Shown piece after piece: positions 52,125 to 61,956 of a DNA stretch of 64,000 nucleotides (within the stretch, counting starts at the first letter, position 1; each line of letters starts with the position of its first letter). The stretch spans positions 62,001-126,000 of the forward strand of contig CACBBD010000002.1 of the NCBI GenBank assembly GCA_902537425.1, read 5' to 3'. This DNA is from an uncultured SAR86 cluster bacterium (GTDB lineage Bacteria; Pseudomonadota; Gammaproteobacteria; Magnimaribacterales; Magnimaribacteraceae). The notes below the pieces were generated by a model. The model made no database searches. It saw only the letters and a list, made by a program, of their open reading frames with translations, and was not told the origin of the DNA. The position numbers were made by a program, and so were the translations under genes.

Positions 52125-54494
52125 ATGTGGCTTAAATTTAAATCATACTTCATTTCGTTCTCATACAGCTTATATGGAAAGGTCTTTGTTATATTCCTTT
52201 GTATTTCTTTAATGTTCATATCTAGTTTGAATATATATATTGATAGCAAGTTGCCAAATGAACAAACCATTAGAGATATAGAACTTCAGATACCTCTCAA
52301 AATTTTTTCCTCAGATGGGAAATTAATAGGTGAGTTTGGAGAACAAAGAAGAACGGCTTTAAATTTTAATGAAATACCAAATCATTATGTAAATGCTGTA
52401 TTGGCAGCAGAGGATGATAATTTTTTCTCTCATTCTGGAGTGAGTTATTCAGGACTTCTTAGGTCTCTTTTTAGGCTAGCAGTTTCAGGGCAAATTCAAG
52501 GAGGAGGAAGCACTATAACTATGCAGGTTGCTGGGAATTATTTAACCAGCAGGGACATAAGTCTTTTCCGAAAAGTAAAAGATATATTTCTAGCCTATAG
52601 ATTGGAAAAGACGTACTCAAAAGAAGAAATTTTTGAGTTTTATGTGAATAGAATTTTCTTTGGAAATCGTGCTTATGGAATTGCTGCAGCGAGTGAAGTT
52701 TACTATGGCAGGCCTTTATCAGATTTAAATTTAGCGCAATGGGCAATGATAGCTGCATTACCTAAGGCACCTTCTTCCATAAATCCTCTTGTAAACCCGA
52801 AAAGAGCATTGATAAGACGTAATTGGATTCTTCAAAGAATGCTGGATTTAAAACACATACATGAAGAGCAGTTCAATATAGCAATTGAAGCGCCAATAAG
52901 TGCCAATTATTATGGACTGGTTTCAGAAGTCGAAGCACCTTATGTCGCTGAAGAAGTGAGGCGTTATATGATTCAAGAATATGGTTTAAAAGCTTATTCT
53001 GAAGGACTTGAGGTTTATACAACTATTAATTCAAAATTCCAAAACCATGCGTCAGATGCTTTGCGATCAGGTTTAGAAGATTATGATAAAAGGCATGGTT
53101 TTCGAGAACCAGAAAATATATTTGACCTATTTCCTATAAACTTTTTTCAGTATTCGAGAGCAGAAAAGATTGATGAGGCAGAAGAAACTTTAAATATAGA
53201 ATCAAGAGATTTAGAAGAGAAATCAGATCTATCTAAAGTTTTCCAATACCTAGAGACATTTACTGAAAATAAAGAACGTTTCTTAGGAGTTGTAACTGAT
53301 AATTCAAAGGATCTAGAAGTTCTTACAAAATATGGAAATTTAATTGATATTAAGTGGAATGAAGATTTAAATTGGGCCCGACCTTACATTTCCGAAAATA
53401 GAAGAGGTGCAAGACCTAGATCATTTTTAGACATACTAAAACCTGGCGATTTAGTGTGGCTGTCTAAAGATAGTATCACTAAAACTATTTCTCTTACCCA
53501 GATTCCTGAGGCGCAAAGTGCATTAATTTCTATTGATCCAAAATCAGGTTCAATTCTTGCCTCGGTTGGAGGGTATGATTTCTTCTTAAGTAAATTTAAT
53601 AGAGTAGAACAAGCCTCTCCATTACTGGGTTCAAATTTTAAGCCATTTTTGTACGCAGCTGCTTTTTCAAATGGATTTACACCTTCCTCTCTTATCAACG
53701 ATGCGCCGATTATATTTGAAGACGAGGCTTTGGAAGAAAAATGGAGGCCAAGGAATGCTAGTGGTAAGTTTTATGGACCAACCAGACTTCGTGAAGGTTT
53801 GCTGCAAAGCAGAAACCTTGTATCGGTTAGATTATTAAGAGAGTTGGGAGTTGGAAAAGTAAGAAGTTTTGCCGAAAAGTTTGGATTTGACAAGCAAAGA
53901 TTGCCAGCAGATCTTTCTTTGTCCTTAGGAACAGCATCACTAAATCCCTTATCTAATGCAGTTGCTTACTCAGTATTTGCAAATGAAGGAAAAAAGGTCG
54001 AACCATATTTGATTTCTAAGATCTTAGATAGATCAGGTAAGGTTTTGTTTGAAAAAATAATACAAGAACCACAACAAGTTATTGATCCAAGGATAGCTTT
54101 TTTGATCAATGACATCTTAAAAGAAGCTGCAGTTAGAGGGACAGCTCGAAAAATCTCTGAACTACAAAGAAAAGATTTTGCTGGTAAAACTGGCACAACA
54201 AATGAAGCTGAAAGCACATGGTTTACCGGATATAATGATCATATCGTTACATCTGTTTGGGTTGGGTTCGATCAGCCTAAAAGCTTGGGAGACCGAGAGT
54301 TCGGTTCATCCATAGCTCTTCCTATTTGGCTGAATTATAAAAAACAAATTATAGATGAAATACCGATGTCTTCTGTACTTCCTCCTGAGGGTCTAGCGAT
54401 AGTTAAAATTGACAGGGATTCAGGTAAATTAGCAAATGAACAAACCAATAAACCAATGTTCGAATATTTTCTAGAAGAAAGCATCCCTAACTAA
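52125..54494 (+). CDS. mrcA: Penicillin-binding protein 1A (class A, bifunctional)
   Basis: 789 residues. Membrane helix about 16-38; GT51 domain with Glu96 (VLAAEDDNFFSHSG) and GGGSTITMQVAGNYL; an inserted OB-like region (about 310-455); transpeptidase with SNFK (Ser503, Lys506), SRN (562-564) and KTGT from Lys688. Polymerises and cross-links peptidoglycan, outer leaflet of the inner membrane. It has no UB2H domain, unlike the PBP1B in this window. Its promoter must lie inside aroK. The end overlaps slmA by 8 bases. Confidence 0.95.
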   Translation: MWLKFKSYFISFSYSLYGKVFVIFLCISLMFISSLNIYIDSKLPNEQTIRDIELQIPLKIFSSDGKLIGEFGEQRRTALNFNEIPNHYVNAVLAAEDDNFFSHSGVSYSGLLRSLFRLAVSGQIQGGGSTITMQVAGNYLTSRDISLFRKVKDIFLAYRLEKTYSKEEIFEFYVNRIFFGNRAYGIAAASEVYYGRPLSDLNLAQWAMIAALPKAPSSINPLVNPKRALIRRNWILQRMLDLKHIHEEQFNIAIEAPISANYYGLVSEVEAPYVAEEVRRYMIQEYGLKAYSEGLEVYTTINSKFQNHASDALRSGLEDYDKRHGFREPENIFDLFPINFFQYSRAEKIDEAEETLNIESRDLEEKSDLSKVFQYLETFTENKERFLGVVTDNSKDLEVLTKYGNLIDIKWNEDLNWARPYISENRRGARPRSFLDILKPGDLVWLSKDSITKTISLTQIPEAQSALISIDPKSGSILASVGGYDFFLSKFNRVEQASPLLGSNFKPFLYAAAFSNGFTPSSLINDAPIIFEDEALEEKWRPRNASGKFYGPTRLREGLLQSRNLVSVRLLRELGVGKVRSFAEKFGFDKQRLPADLSLSLGTASLNPLSNAVAYSVFANEGKKVEPYLISKILDRSGKVLFEKIIQEPQQVIDPRIAFLINDILKEAAVRGTARKISELQRKDFAGKTGTTNEAESTWFTGYNDHIVTSVWVGFDQPKSLGDREFGSSIALPIWLNYKKQIIDEIPMSSVLPPEGLAIVKIDRDSGKLANEQTNKPMFEYFLEESIPN

Positions 54495-55074
54495 CATCTA
54501 AAGCTGCGATTAGAAATTCAAATTGATCATTGATCCTCTTTGAGGGAGATTCAGTAAAGCCAGATCTTACAAACTGTTGAATTATTCCTTCAGAACATGC
54601 TAACAAAAGATTTGCAGCAGAAGCAGTGGGTAGTCCGAGTTTCTTTTTTGTATCTTGTTCGTATTTTTGAAGGTTTTGTTTTATGAGTAACTCCACTTTA
54701 GCCATCATTTGCTTTATTCTCTCATCTAAACTTGTTTCATCTACCGAAAATGCTTCTCTAGTTAGTAGTCTAGCTAAACCAGGGTTCTTTTCACTGAAGC
54801 TTACCAATAAAATAAGAATTTTTTTTACTTTCTCAAGCTCATCTCCTTCGGCAGAATTAATGCTGTTGATGAGATCAAAAATATTTTGTTCACAAAAGTC
54901 TACTAAGCCTGAATAAATCTTCTTCTTACTAGGAAAATGCCTGTATATTGCTGCTTCAGTGATTTCACACTCAGCCGCTAATAGGGATGTTGTGATTTTT
55001 ACGGGACCTTTTTCACCAAGCATTTTAGCAAGGCTTTGCATGATATCTAGTTGGCGCGGTTTAAGCTGACTCAT
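54487..55074 (-). CDS. slmA: Nucleoid occlusion factor, TetR family
   Basis: 195 residues. HTH with ITTSLLAAECEITEAAIYRHFPSKKKIYSGL; the rest (NPGLARLLTREAF, NLLLACSEGIIQQFVRSGF) aligns well with E. coli SlmA, and the locus beside argB is the usual place. SlmA binds chromosomal sites and blocks FtsZ assembly over the nucleoid. Nine bases separate it from the argB stop. Confidence 0.88.
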   Translation of the reverse strand: MSQLKPRQLDIMQSLAKMLGEKGPVKITTSLLAAECEITEAAIYRHFPSKKKIYSGLVDFCEQNIFDLINSINSAEGDELEKVKKILILLVSFSEKNPGLARLLTREAFSVDETSLDERIKQMMAKVELLIKQNLQKYEQDTKKKLGLPTASAANLLLACSEGIIQQFVRSGFTESPSKRINDQFEFLIAALDVS

Positions 55075-55083
55075 AATATTGAT

Positions 55084-55947
55084 TTAGCTTATCATAGTTC
55101 CTACGCCCTCTTCAGTTAGTACTTCTAATAAAACTGCATGCGGAACTCTTCCATCAATTATATGACAAGTTTTTACACCTCTCATCTTAGCATTAAGGGC
55201 GGCCTTAAGTTTTGGAGTCATTCCGCCCTTTATATACTCCTCTTTAAGAATTCTTTGCCCTTTCTGTAAAGAGATTTTAGAAATAAGTTGATTTTTTGAG
55301 TCTCCAATCCCTTTAACATCTGTCAAGAGTATAAGTTTTTCAGCATCAAGAGCTTCTGCAACCTCTCCCGCAACAACATCAGCATTTATATTTAAGTATT
55401 TATGCAGCCTAGATATCCCAATTGGAGCTATGACTGGTATCAAGCCTTCCTCTATTTTTTTTTTGAGTTCACGAGTTTTTATCTTATCTACTTTTCCAAC
55501 ATAACCTAAATCAATACTTCCCCCACTTACTTCTTTTGATGCTCTAATAATTTGATACTTAGTATGGTTAAAAGATATTGCGTTGCCGCCAAACTTTTTT
55601 ATCAATCTCACAATCTCATTATTAATTTTTGTCCCGAGGACTTTTTTTACAACTGTCATGGCAGATTTAGTTGTGACCCTAAGTCCACCAATGAACTCTG
55701 ATTCAATACCTGCCTTAGCTAGCTCATTACCAATTTGAGGACCCCCTCCATGCACAATTACAGGTTTCATTCCTACCAATTTCATAAGAGCTATATCTCT
55801 AGAAAAGCTCTTTTTAAGTGACTCATCTATCATGGCGGCGCCACCGTATTTAATGACAATTACTTTATCTTTGAACTTTCTTATGTAGGGAAGCCCTTCT
55901 GTTAAAACTGAGGCAATATTCTCTGCCTGTTTTCTAGTAATTGTCAT
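55084..55947 (-). CDS. argB: N-acetylglutamate kinase
   Basis: 287 residues. VIKYGGAAM, PVIVHGGGPQIGNEL and the later GEVAEALDAEKLILLTDV and KGGMTPKLKAAL motifs identify ArgB. Second step of arginine synthesis; works with argC at 22464-23471. Two bases separate it from the algC stop. Confidence 0.96.
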   Translation of the reverse strand: MTITRKQAENIASVLTEGLPYIRKFKDKVIVIKYGGAAMIDESLKKSFSRDIALMKLVGMKPVIVHGGGPQIGNELAKAGIESEFIGGLRVTTKSAMTVVKKVLGTKINNEIVRLIKKFGGNAISFNHTKYQIIRASKEVSGGSIDLGYVGKVDKIKTRELKKKIEEGLIPVIAPIGISRLHKYLNINADVVAGEVAEALDAEKLILLTDVKGIGDSKNQLISKISLQKGQRILKEEYIKGGMTPKLKAALNAKMRGVKTCHIIDGRVPHAVLLEVLTEEGVGTMIS

Positions 55948-55949
55948 TA

Positions 55950-57314
55950 TTAAAATTTATTTATATTTGGTTTTATGCTCTTTAATCCCTGGTAAAAAAT
56001 TTTTTTTATCTTATTTAAATGATCATTTGTTTCAGCTTCAAATCTTAATACTAAACAAGGCGAAGTATTAGAAGGTCTCAACAATCCCCAACCTTTTTCA
56101 AATTCAACTCTTATACCATCTATGTTCACTGTTTTAGCGTCGCTAAAATTAGAATTTTCTATAAATGTTTTTACTATTTGAAATTTTTCTTCATCTGAAG
56201 CTGGTATATTTATCTCAGGAGTTGAAAGCATGTTAGGAACAGTTACAAATGGGTCGTCTTGTTCAGAATTTGCTATTATTTCAAGCATTCTAGCACCAGC
56301 ATATATACCATCATCAAATCCTGGCCATCTGTCATTAAAGAAAATATGACCACTCATTTCACCGCCGAGTAAAGCATCTGTTTCCCTTATTTTCTGTTTT
56401 ATAAATGCATGACCAGTCTTGCATATCAAGGGCCTTCCTTTTAGCTTTTCAATTTCATCTGAAAGTAGTTTTGAGCACTTAACATCAAAAACAATCTTAG
56501 CATTCGGGCTTGATTGAATGATTTGTCTCGAAAACATTATCATCTGTCTATCAGGGAAGATCATTTCTCCTTTCGGAGAAATTACACCTAATCTATCAGC
56601 ATCTCCATCAAAAGCCAGTCCCACCAATGAATTATTCTCTTTTACACTTTTAATGAGATCCTCCATATTAATTAATTTAGACGGATCAGGGTGATGATTT
56701 GGGAAGGAACCATCTGGTTCTCCATATAACTCTATTACATTGCAACCTAGTCTTTCATATACATCTTTCGCCACAACACCAGCTGCACCATTTCCACAAT
56801 CTATTGAGATGTTCAGATTTTTGTTTAGTTTAATGCTTCCCAATATCCGTTTTATATAAGTCTCCTTAATATCTTCTTTCTTTGATATCCCTTTTCCTTT
56901 TCTAAAATCTTTTTCTAAGATCCTTCGCTTAAGATTCAAGATTTCTTCGCTAGATGTCGAATTCTTATTAAAAACAATTTTGAATCCATTGTAATTTCCA
57001 GGATTATGACTGCCTGTTATTACAACTCCACTTGAGGAGTTTAATTCATAGGTTGAGTGATAGAACATTGGACTAGTAACTATGCCAATATCAATCAAAT
57101 TACAGCCAGTAGAAATTATTCCTGAAGAAAGCCAATCATAAATTTCAGGACTTGAAAGTCTTGCATCTCTTCCGACGATGAATTCATGAATATTTCTATC
57201 AATTGCTTCAGAACCCAAAGCTCTGCCAAGACTTTGAACTACTTCTGGGGTTAGGTCTTCATAGGCTATACCTCTAATATCATTAGCTCTGAATATGTTT
57301 TGGTTTAGCTCCAC
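55950..57314 (-). CDS. algC: Phosphomannomutase/phosphoglucomutase
   Basis: 454 residues, alpha-phosphohexomutase. IFRANDIRG at the start, the phosphoserine loop VVITGSHNPGNYNG with Ser102, the metal loop FDGDADR, and GEMSGHIFF (sugar loop). Makes mannose-1-P and glucose-1-P for LPS and other sugars. The frame opens with GTG at 57314 preceded by AAGG; no ATG is available at that end. The order algC-argB-slmA matches Pseudomonas-type genomes. Confidence 0.93.
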   Translation of the reverse strand: MELNQNIFRANDIRGIAYEDLTPEVVQSLGRALGSEAIDRNIHEFIVGRDARLSSPEIYDWLSSGIISTGCNLIDIGIVTSPMFYHSTYELNSSSGVVITGSHNPGNYNGFKIVFNKNSTSSEEILNLKRRILEKDFRKGKGISKKEDIKETYIKRILGSIKLNKNLNISIDCGNGAAGVVAKDVYERLGCNVIELYGEPDGSFPNHHPDPSKLINMEDLIKSVKENNSLVGLAFDGDADRLGVISPKGEMIFPDRQMIMFSRQIIQSSPNAKIVFDVKCSKLLSDEIEKLKGRPLICKTGHAFIKQKIRETDALLGGEMSGHIFFNDRWPGFDDGIYAGARMLEIIANSEQDDPFVTVPNMLSTPEINIPASDEEKFQIVKTFIENSNFSDAKTVNIDGIRVEFEKGWGLLRPSNTSPCLVLRFEAETNDHLNKIKKIFYQGLKSIKPNINKF

Positions 57315-57388
57315 CTTGCAATTATATATTCTGAATAATCTATTTACTCTACATAAAATAATTTATATCGATAGAATATAAAAAAAAT

Positions 57389-57394
57389 AAAGGA
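57389..57394 (+). promoter_or_regulatory. Ribosome binding site supporting a TTG start for ilvE
   Basis: AAAGGA, 7 bases before the TTG at 57402. No ATG occurs in the frame until residue 16, inside the conserved IWFDGEM strand, so the TTG is the start. Confidence 0.7.
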
Positions 57395-57401
57395 ATTTGA
57401 T

Positions 57402-58322
57402 TTGGATCTCTCAAAAATAACTGGTGAAATTTGGTTCGATGGCGAAATGATTGATTGGCAAGATGCCAATACACATCTTTTAACTCATACCCTTCATTAC
57501 GGTTTAGGTGTTTTTGAAGGTGTAAGGGCGTATGACACCGTTAAAGGACCTTCTATTTTTAGGCTTCATGATCATACAGACAGGTTATTCAAATCAGCAT
57601 CTACAGTTAATATGGTGATTCCCTTTTCAAAAGAGGAAATCAATAAGGCTCATGGAGATGTTATAAGGGCAAATGGCCTGGAAGAAGCCTATATTAGGCC
57701 CATGTGCTTTTATGGATCAGAAGGTATGGGCCTTAGAGCAGATAACTTGAAGGTACATGCAATGGTGGCAGCTTGGGAATGGCCTTCTTATATGGAGCCC
57801 GAAGCCAGAGAAAAAGGTATAAAAGTTAAACTGTCTTCTTTCAAGAGACAGGCTAGGAACCCTGTTGCTAATTCTAAAGTTAATGGTAACTATGTGCAAT
57901 CAATTGTGGCTTTGAATGAAGCACTAGAGAATGGCTTTGATGAGGCTTTGATGCTTGATTCTGAAGGTTTTATTGCTGAAGGTAGCGGTGAAAATTTTTT
58001 CTTGGTGAAAAATGGGATTCTTTATTCTCCCGATCTTGATTCGTGCCTTGATGGCATTACCAGAAGAACAATTCTTGCTTTAGCAGAGCAGTTAAATATT
58101 ACTTTCACAGTAAAAAAACTGACCTTAGAAGACGTATTGGAATCTGATGAATCTTTTTTTTCGGGTACTGCAGCTGAAGTTGTACCTATAAACTCAATCG
58201 ATGGCAAACTAATCGGTTCTGGGACCAGAGGACCAATAACTGAAAAATTGCAAAGTGCTTACTTTGACCAAGTGAGAGGCATCACAGATGCCAATGATGT
58301 TTGGCATACTTATACTAGGTAA
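57402..58322 (+). CDS. ilvE: Branched-chain amino acid aminotransferase
   Basis: 306 residues, starting with TTG. GEIWFDGEMIDW, THTLHYGLGVFEGVRAYDT, and the PLP lysine Lys159 in ANSKVNGNYVQS (same number as in E. coli IlvE); EGSGENFFLV and ITRRTILALA also fit. It interconverts valine, leucine and isoleucine with their 2-oxo acids, and so connects with the valine catabolic operon. waaF follows 5 bases after its stop. Confidence 0.95.
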   Translation: MDLSKITGEIWFDGEMIDWQDANTHLLTHTLHYGLGVFEGVRAYDTVKGPSIFRLHDHTDRLFKSASTVNMVIPFSKEEINKAHGDVIRANGLEEAYIRPMCFYGSEGMGLRADNLKVHAMVAAWEWPSYMEPEAREKGIKVKLSSFKRQARNPVANSKVNGNYVQSIVALNEALENGFDEALMLDSEGFIAEGSGENFFLVKNGILYSPDLDSCLDGITRRTILALAEQLNITFTVKKLTLEDVLESDESFFSGTAAEVVPINSIDGKLIGSGTRGPITEKLQSAYFDQVRGITDANDVWHTYTR

Positions 58323-58327
58323 GAATC

Positions 58328-59356
58328 ATGAACATTTTAATCATTGGACCTTCTTGGGTTGGTGATTCTGTAATGGCTCAATCTCTCTATATACAGCTTA
58401 AAAAAGAAGATCCTGATTGCAATATCGATGTCGTCTCCCCTCCATGGACTGTATCAATAATGGAGAGAATGCCTCAAGTTGCTAGAAATATAAAGTCTCC
58501 TTTTTTACATGGTGACATAAAACTTATTTCAAGAAACAGATTTGGTAAGAGTTTGATGAAGTTTAACTACGATCGATCGATCGTATTAACTAATTCTTTC
58601 AAATCAGCTTTGGTACCTTATTTTGCAAAAATCCCTATAAGAACAGGATGGTTAGGTGAGTTTAGATATGGATTGTTGAATGACATAAGGAAACTAGATC
58701 CAACTAAAAACCATCTTATGGTAGAAAAATTTGTATCTCTTTCTTTGCAGAATGATAATTATTCTCTAGATAGTCTTGATTTCCCTTCACTCATAATTGA
58801 CTTAGTTAATCAAAAAAATGTATTGAGTAAATTAAGTATAGATTCCAGTTTAATGAGTCTAGCTATTTGTCCTGGAGCAGAGTTTGGCCCTGCAAAGAAA
58901 TGGCCTCCAGAGTACTTTGCTGAGGTAGCACGAGTTTATATCGAGAAAGGCTGGAATATAGTTTGTCTTGGGTCTCCTAATGATCAAGAAACAGGAGATA
59001 AAATAGAATCTTTTCACGACTTAAGTAAGGAGAACAAGTTTTATAACTTGATCGGTAAAACCTCTTTAAATGATGCAATTGATATATTAGGTTTTTGCGA
59101 CAGAGTTGTTAGTAATGATTCTGGTTTGATGCACATAGCTGCTGCAGTAGGAACTCCTTTAGTGGCATTGTACGGACCCTCCTCACCTGCTTACACTCCT
59201 CCCCTCACAGATAGCAAGAAAATACTAAGGAAAATGGAAGGTTATGAAAAGATAAGGGAGGGGGACTTAGATAGAGGATATCATCGATCTCTTTTGGCAA
59301 TCAAACCGACCGAAGTTATAAATGCTTTAGAGGAACTAGGAAACTTTGATGAATAA
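58328..59356 (+). CDS. waaF: ADP-heptose:LPS heptosyltransferase II
   Basis: 342 residues, GT9 family. ILIIGPSWVGDSVMAQSL at the N-terminus, CPGAEFGPAKKWPPEYFAEVA and SNDSGLMHIAAAVGTPLVALYGPSSPAYTPP are the WaaF signatures. It adds the second heptose to the LPS inner core at the inner membrane. Eight-base overlap with waaG. Confidence 0.93.
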   Translation: MNILIIGPSWVGDSVMAQSLYIQLKKEDPDCNIDVVSPPWTVSIMERMPQVARNIKSPFLHGDIKLISRNRFGKSLMKFNYDRSIVLTNSFKSALVPYFAKIPIRTGWLGEFRYGLLNDIRKLDPTKNHLMVEKFVSLSLQNDNYSLDSLDFPSLIIDLVNQKNVLSKLSIDSSLMSLAICPGAEFGPAKKWPPEYFAEVARVYIEKGWNIVCLGSPNDQETGDKIESFHDLSKENKFYNLIGKTSLNDAIDILGFCDRVVSNDSGLMHIAAAVGTPLVALYGPSSPAYTPPLTDSKKILRKMEGYEKIREGDLDRGYHRSLLAIKPTEVINALEELGNFDE

Positions 59357-60449
59357 GAAACTGGCATTAGTTTTATACAAATACTTTCCTTATGGAGGAC
59401 TACAAAAAGACTTTATGGAAATAGCTAAGGAGCTTCTTTCAAGAGGTAATAGCTTAAAGATCTATACAAGAAGTTGGGAAGGCGAAATCCCTGAAGATTT
59501 AGAAATAATTCAACTAGGAGAAACAGGAATCTCAAACTACTCGAAGAATAAAAAGTTTATTAAAAAAGCTTTTAAGGCCATGGAAGATTTTGAGCCTGAT
59601 ATTATTTTTGGTTTTAATAAAATGCCCGGATTAGATTTATATTTTGCAGCAGACACATGCTTCGCTTTTCGGTCTCAGTCTAAGCCTTTTTTACAAAAAT
59701 ATACTAGAAGGTTTCGACAATCTATTAAATATGAAGAGGAAGTTTTTTCTAGAAATGTATCAACCAAGATACTCTTACTAAATACTAAGCAGCTGAATGA
59801 GTTCTCTGAGTTTTATTCAACCCCATCTAATAGAATGACATTAGTGCCTCCAGGAATCGATAGAGACTGGAGCACATATAAGCCTATTAATATTCGAGAG
59901 AGATTATGCATACCTCCAGAAGACAAGGTCTTGCTTTTTGTTGGTTCAGATTTTTCTAGAAAAGGATTGGATAGAACTATTTTGGCGCTTAGCTATTTAC
60001 TCAAGAAAAAAAAATCTGCTACGTTAATAGTAATTGGGGATGATGACCAAGCTCCTTATAAGAAACTTCTTCAACAAGAATCACTTGATAAAAAAGTTTG
60101 TTTCATCGGACCTAGCCAGGAAGTGGCGTCATTTATGAAATCATCTGATCTTCTTATACATCCAGCAAGAGAAGAGGCAGCAGGTAATATAATTATAGAA
60201 GCTATTGTATCCGGACTTCCTTCGGTAGTTACAGAATCTGTTGGATTCTCTAGCGAAGTACTAAAATATAAATCTGGTGAAGTATTGAAAGGGGATTTCA
60301 ACCAAGACAATTTTAATTTATTAGTGGCAGATACCCTTGCTGATGAAAAACTATCGGTTATAAAGGAATCTATTCACAGTTTATCTGATTGTGATTATTT
60401 TTTCTCTCGGTTTAAATACATAGCAGATTACATAGAAAACGAATTTTAA
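59349..60449 (+). CDS. waaG: LPS core glycosyltransferase, WaaG-like (GT4)
   Basis: 366 residues from the ATG at 59349; a TTG one codon earlier is not preferred. LYKYFPYGGLQKDFMEIA is the WaaG-type amino end, and HPAREEAAGNIIIEAIVSGLPSVVT contains the E-x7-E retaining-GT motif. Adds glucose or a related hexose to core heptose. It overlaps waaF and its stop shares a base with the next ATG (TAATG). Confidence 0.9.
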   Translation: MNKKLALVLYKYFPYGGLQKDFMEIAKELLSRGNSLKIYTRSWEGEIPEDLEIIQLGETGISNYSKNKKFIKKAFKAMEDFEPDIIFGFNKMPGLDLYFAADTCFAFRSQSKPFLQKYTRRFRQSIKYEEEVFSRNVSTKILLLNTKQLNEFSEFYSTPSNRMTLVPPGIDRDWSTYKPINIRERLCIPPEDKVLLFVGSDFSRKGLDRTILALSYLLKKKKSATLIVIGDDDQAPYKKLLQQESLDKKVCFIGPSQEVASFMKSSDLLIHPAREEAAGNIIIEAIVSGLPSVVTESVGFSSEVLKYKSGEVLKGDFNQDNFNLLVADTLADEKLSVIKESIHSLSDCDYFFSRFKYIADYIENEF

Positions 60450-61954
60450 TGGACCAGGTAAAGTTTCTTAATGACGACCTAAAGCATTTCTTTACTGACA
60501 AACCTTTCGATGTTGCCAATGACTTAGATGGAGATATTTTCAGGCAACATGAAAATAGAGTCACAAAAAGATTTGAGTTGGAACAAAAAAATTATTTTAT
60601 AAAAACTCACGGACCAGTAGGGTGGAAGGAAATTCTCAAAAACCTTATACAATTTAAAATACCTGTTGTAGGGGCAAAGAGAGAATACCAAGCGCTAAAT
60701 CATTTATCCAAAAATGGAGTTAAGTGTCCTGAAGTCAGGGGATTTGGACTAAGAGGTCTCAATCCGGCTGACTCGTCATCTTTTCTAATTACCAAAGAAC
60801 TCCATAACACCATATCGTTAGAAGATTTTTTCTTTAAAAGAATACACGAAGAACTTTCTTTTAAAGACAAAAGAAATTTGATTATAAAAGTGGCTGCTTT
60901 GATTCGTAGGATGCATGCAACAGGCCTTAATCATAGAGATCTTTACCTTTGTCATATTCATATTCAGAAAGATACAGATATCAATGAAATTGACTTGTAT
61001 TTAATAGATCTTCATCGTGCTCAAATCCGGAGTAAAGTTCCCCTTAGATGGCTAGTTAAAGATTTAGGCGGTTTTATTCATTCAGTTTTACAGTTCAATT
61101 TGACTGAAAGAGATTTTTACAGATTCTTCATGACTTATTTCGATTGTTCCTTAGAGGTATTGTTAAAGACACATCAAACATTACTTCAAACAATTTTAGA
61201 TAGGGCATTTGAGATGTACTTAAAGCCACAGGTAAAAGGTATCTCTCTTAATGTTAAAGATAAGGAGGTAAACGAATCTAGGTTCTCTAAATATATCGAA
61301 GACAAAAGGAGATTTGTAATAAGAAAGGATAAAGAACTATTTAAAGATCAGATTCTTAAGTTTCTAGATGACGAGGAAAGTCTGATTAATTCAGGCGAGG
61401 TTATCAAGAATGAAAGAGGTCATCTGGTAGTAAGGCTAAAATTAAAAGACCAAGATTTCTACTTTAAAAAATATCGAATAAAAAATATCTATCATGGACT
61501 TACAAGACTGCTGAAACCTACTCGCGCTAATAATTCTATGAAAGCTACATTTTGGTTTAATGCCGTGGGCATAAAAACTGCGATTCCAATCTTATTTTGT
61601 GAAGATAAGGGTTTTCTTGGGGCTAGAGCTTCCTACTTAGTCACTGAATCTATAGTAGGCAAAAGTTTAGACGATGCACTCACGATAGAGGATAATCATG
61701 TTAGGGTGATTTCGTCTATCGATGCCTTTTTTAAAAGGATCAACTGGATTGGTTACTGCCATGGAGATGCTAAGACATCTAATTTCTTTATGGATAAAAG
61801 CTTAATAGCTTTCGATCTTGATTCGTCTTGCCAAAGTTTTATGCATCCTTTACAAAGAAAAACCTTGTCACGTGATAAGAAGCGAATACTTAAGAGTCTT
61901 AAGGGTTACAATGCAATCTATTCCAAATTATCTAAAAGATTTCATAGGAGTTAA
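60449..61954 (+). CDS. Fused LPS core kinase: WaaP-type plus second InaA-type kinase domain
   Basis: 501 residues with two kinase-like domains. Residues 1-265 are WaaP (RfaP, core heptose kinase): GWKEILKNL, KREYQALNHL, LNHRDLYLCHIHI (HRD at 162-164) and LIDLHRAQ (Asp187). Residues about 290-501 form a second lipopolysaccharide-kinase (InaA/WapQ-like) domain with FYFKKYRI, WIGYCHGDAKTSNFF (HGD at 438-440) and IAFDLDSS (Asp456). In Pseudomonas these are separate genes (waaP, wapP/wapQ). The reading frame is continuous, with no stop between. Confidence 0.85.
   Translation: MDQVKFLNDDLKHFFTDKPFDVANDLDGDIFRQHENRVTKRFELEQKNYFIKTHGPVGWKEILKNLIQFKIPVVGAKREYQALNHLSKNGVKCPEVRGFGLRGLNPADSSSFLITKELHNTISLEDFFFKRIHEELSFKDKRNLIIKVAALIRRMHATGLNHRDLYLCHIHIQKDTDINEIDLYLIDLHRAQIRSKVPLRWLVKDLGGFIHSVLQFNLTERDFYRFFMTYFDCSLEVLLKTHQTLLQTILDRAFEMYLKPQVKGISLNVKDKEVNESRFSKYIEDKRRFVIRKDKELFKDQILKFLDDEESLINSGEVIKNERGHLVVRLKLKDQDFYFKKYRIKNIYHGLTRLLKPTRANNSMKATFWFNAVGIKTAIPILFCEDKGFLGARASYLVTESIVGKSLDDALTIEDNHVRVISSIDAFFKRINWIGYCHGDAKTSNFFMDKSLIAFDLDSSCQSFMHPLQRKTLSRDKKRILKSLKGYNAIYSKLSKRFHRS
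61946..61950 (+). promoter_or_regulatory. Ribosome binding site supporting a TTG start
   Basis: AGGAG lies 6 bases before the TTG at 61957, just within the end of the fused kinase gene (stop 61952-61954). The TTG begins a perfectly conserved glycosyltransferase amino end (KVGLLSYRSHPYSGGQGIY). Confidence 0.75.
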
Positions 61955-61956
61955 GA

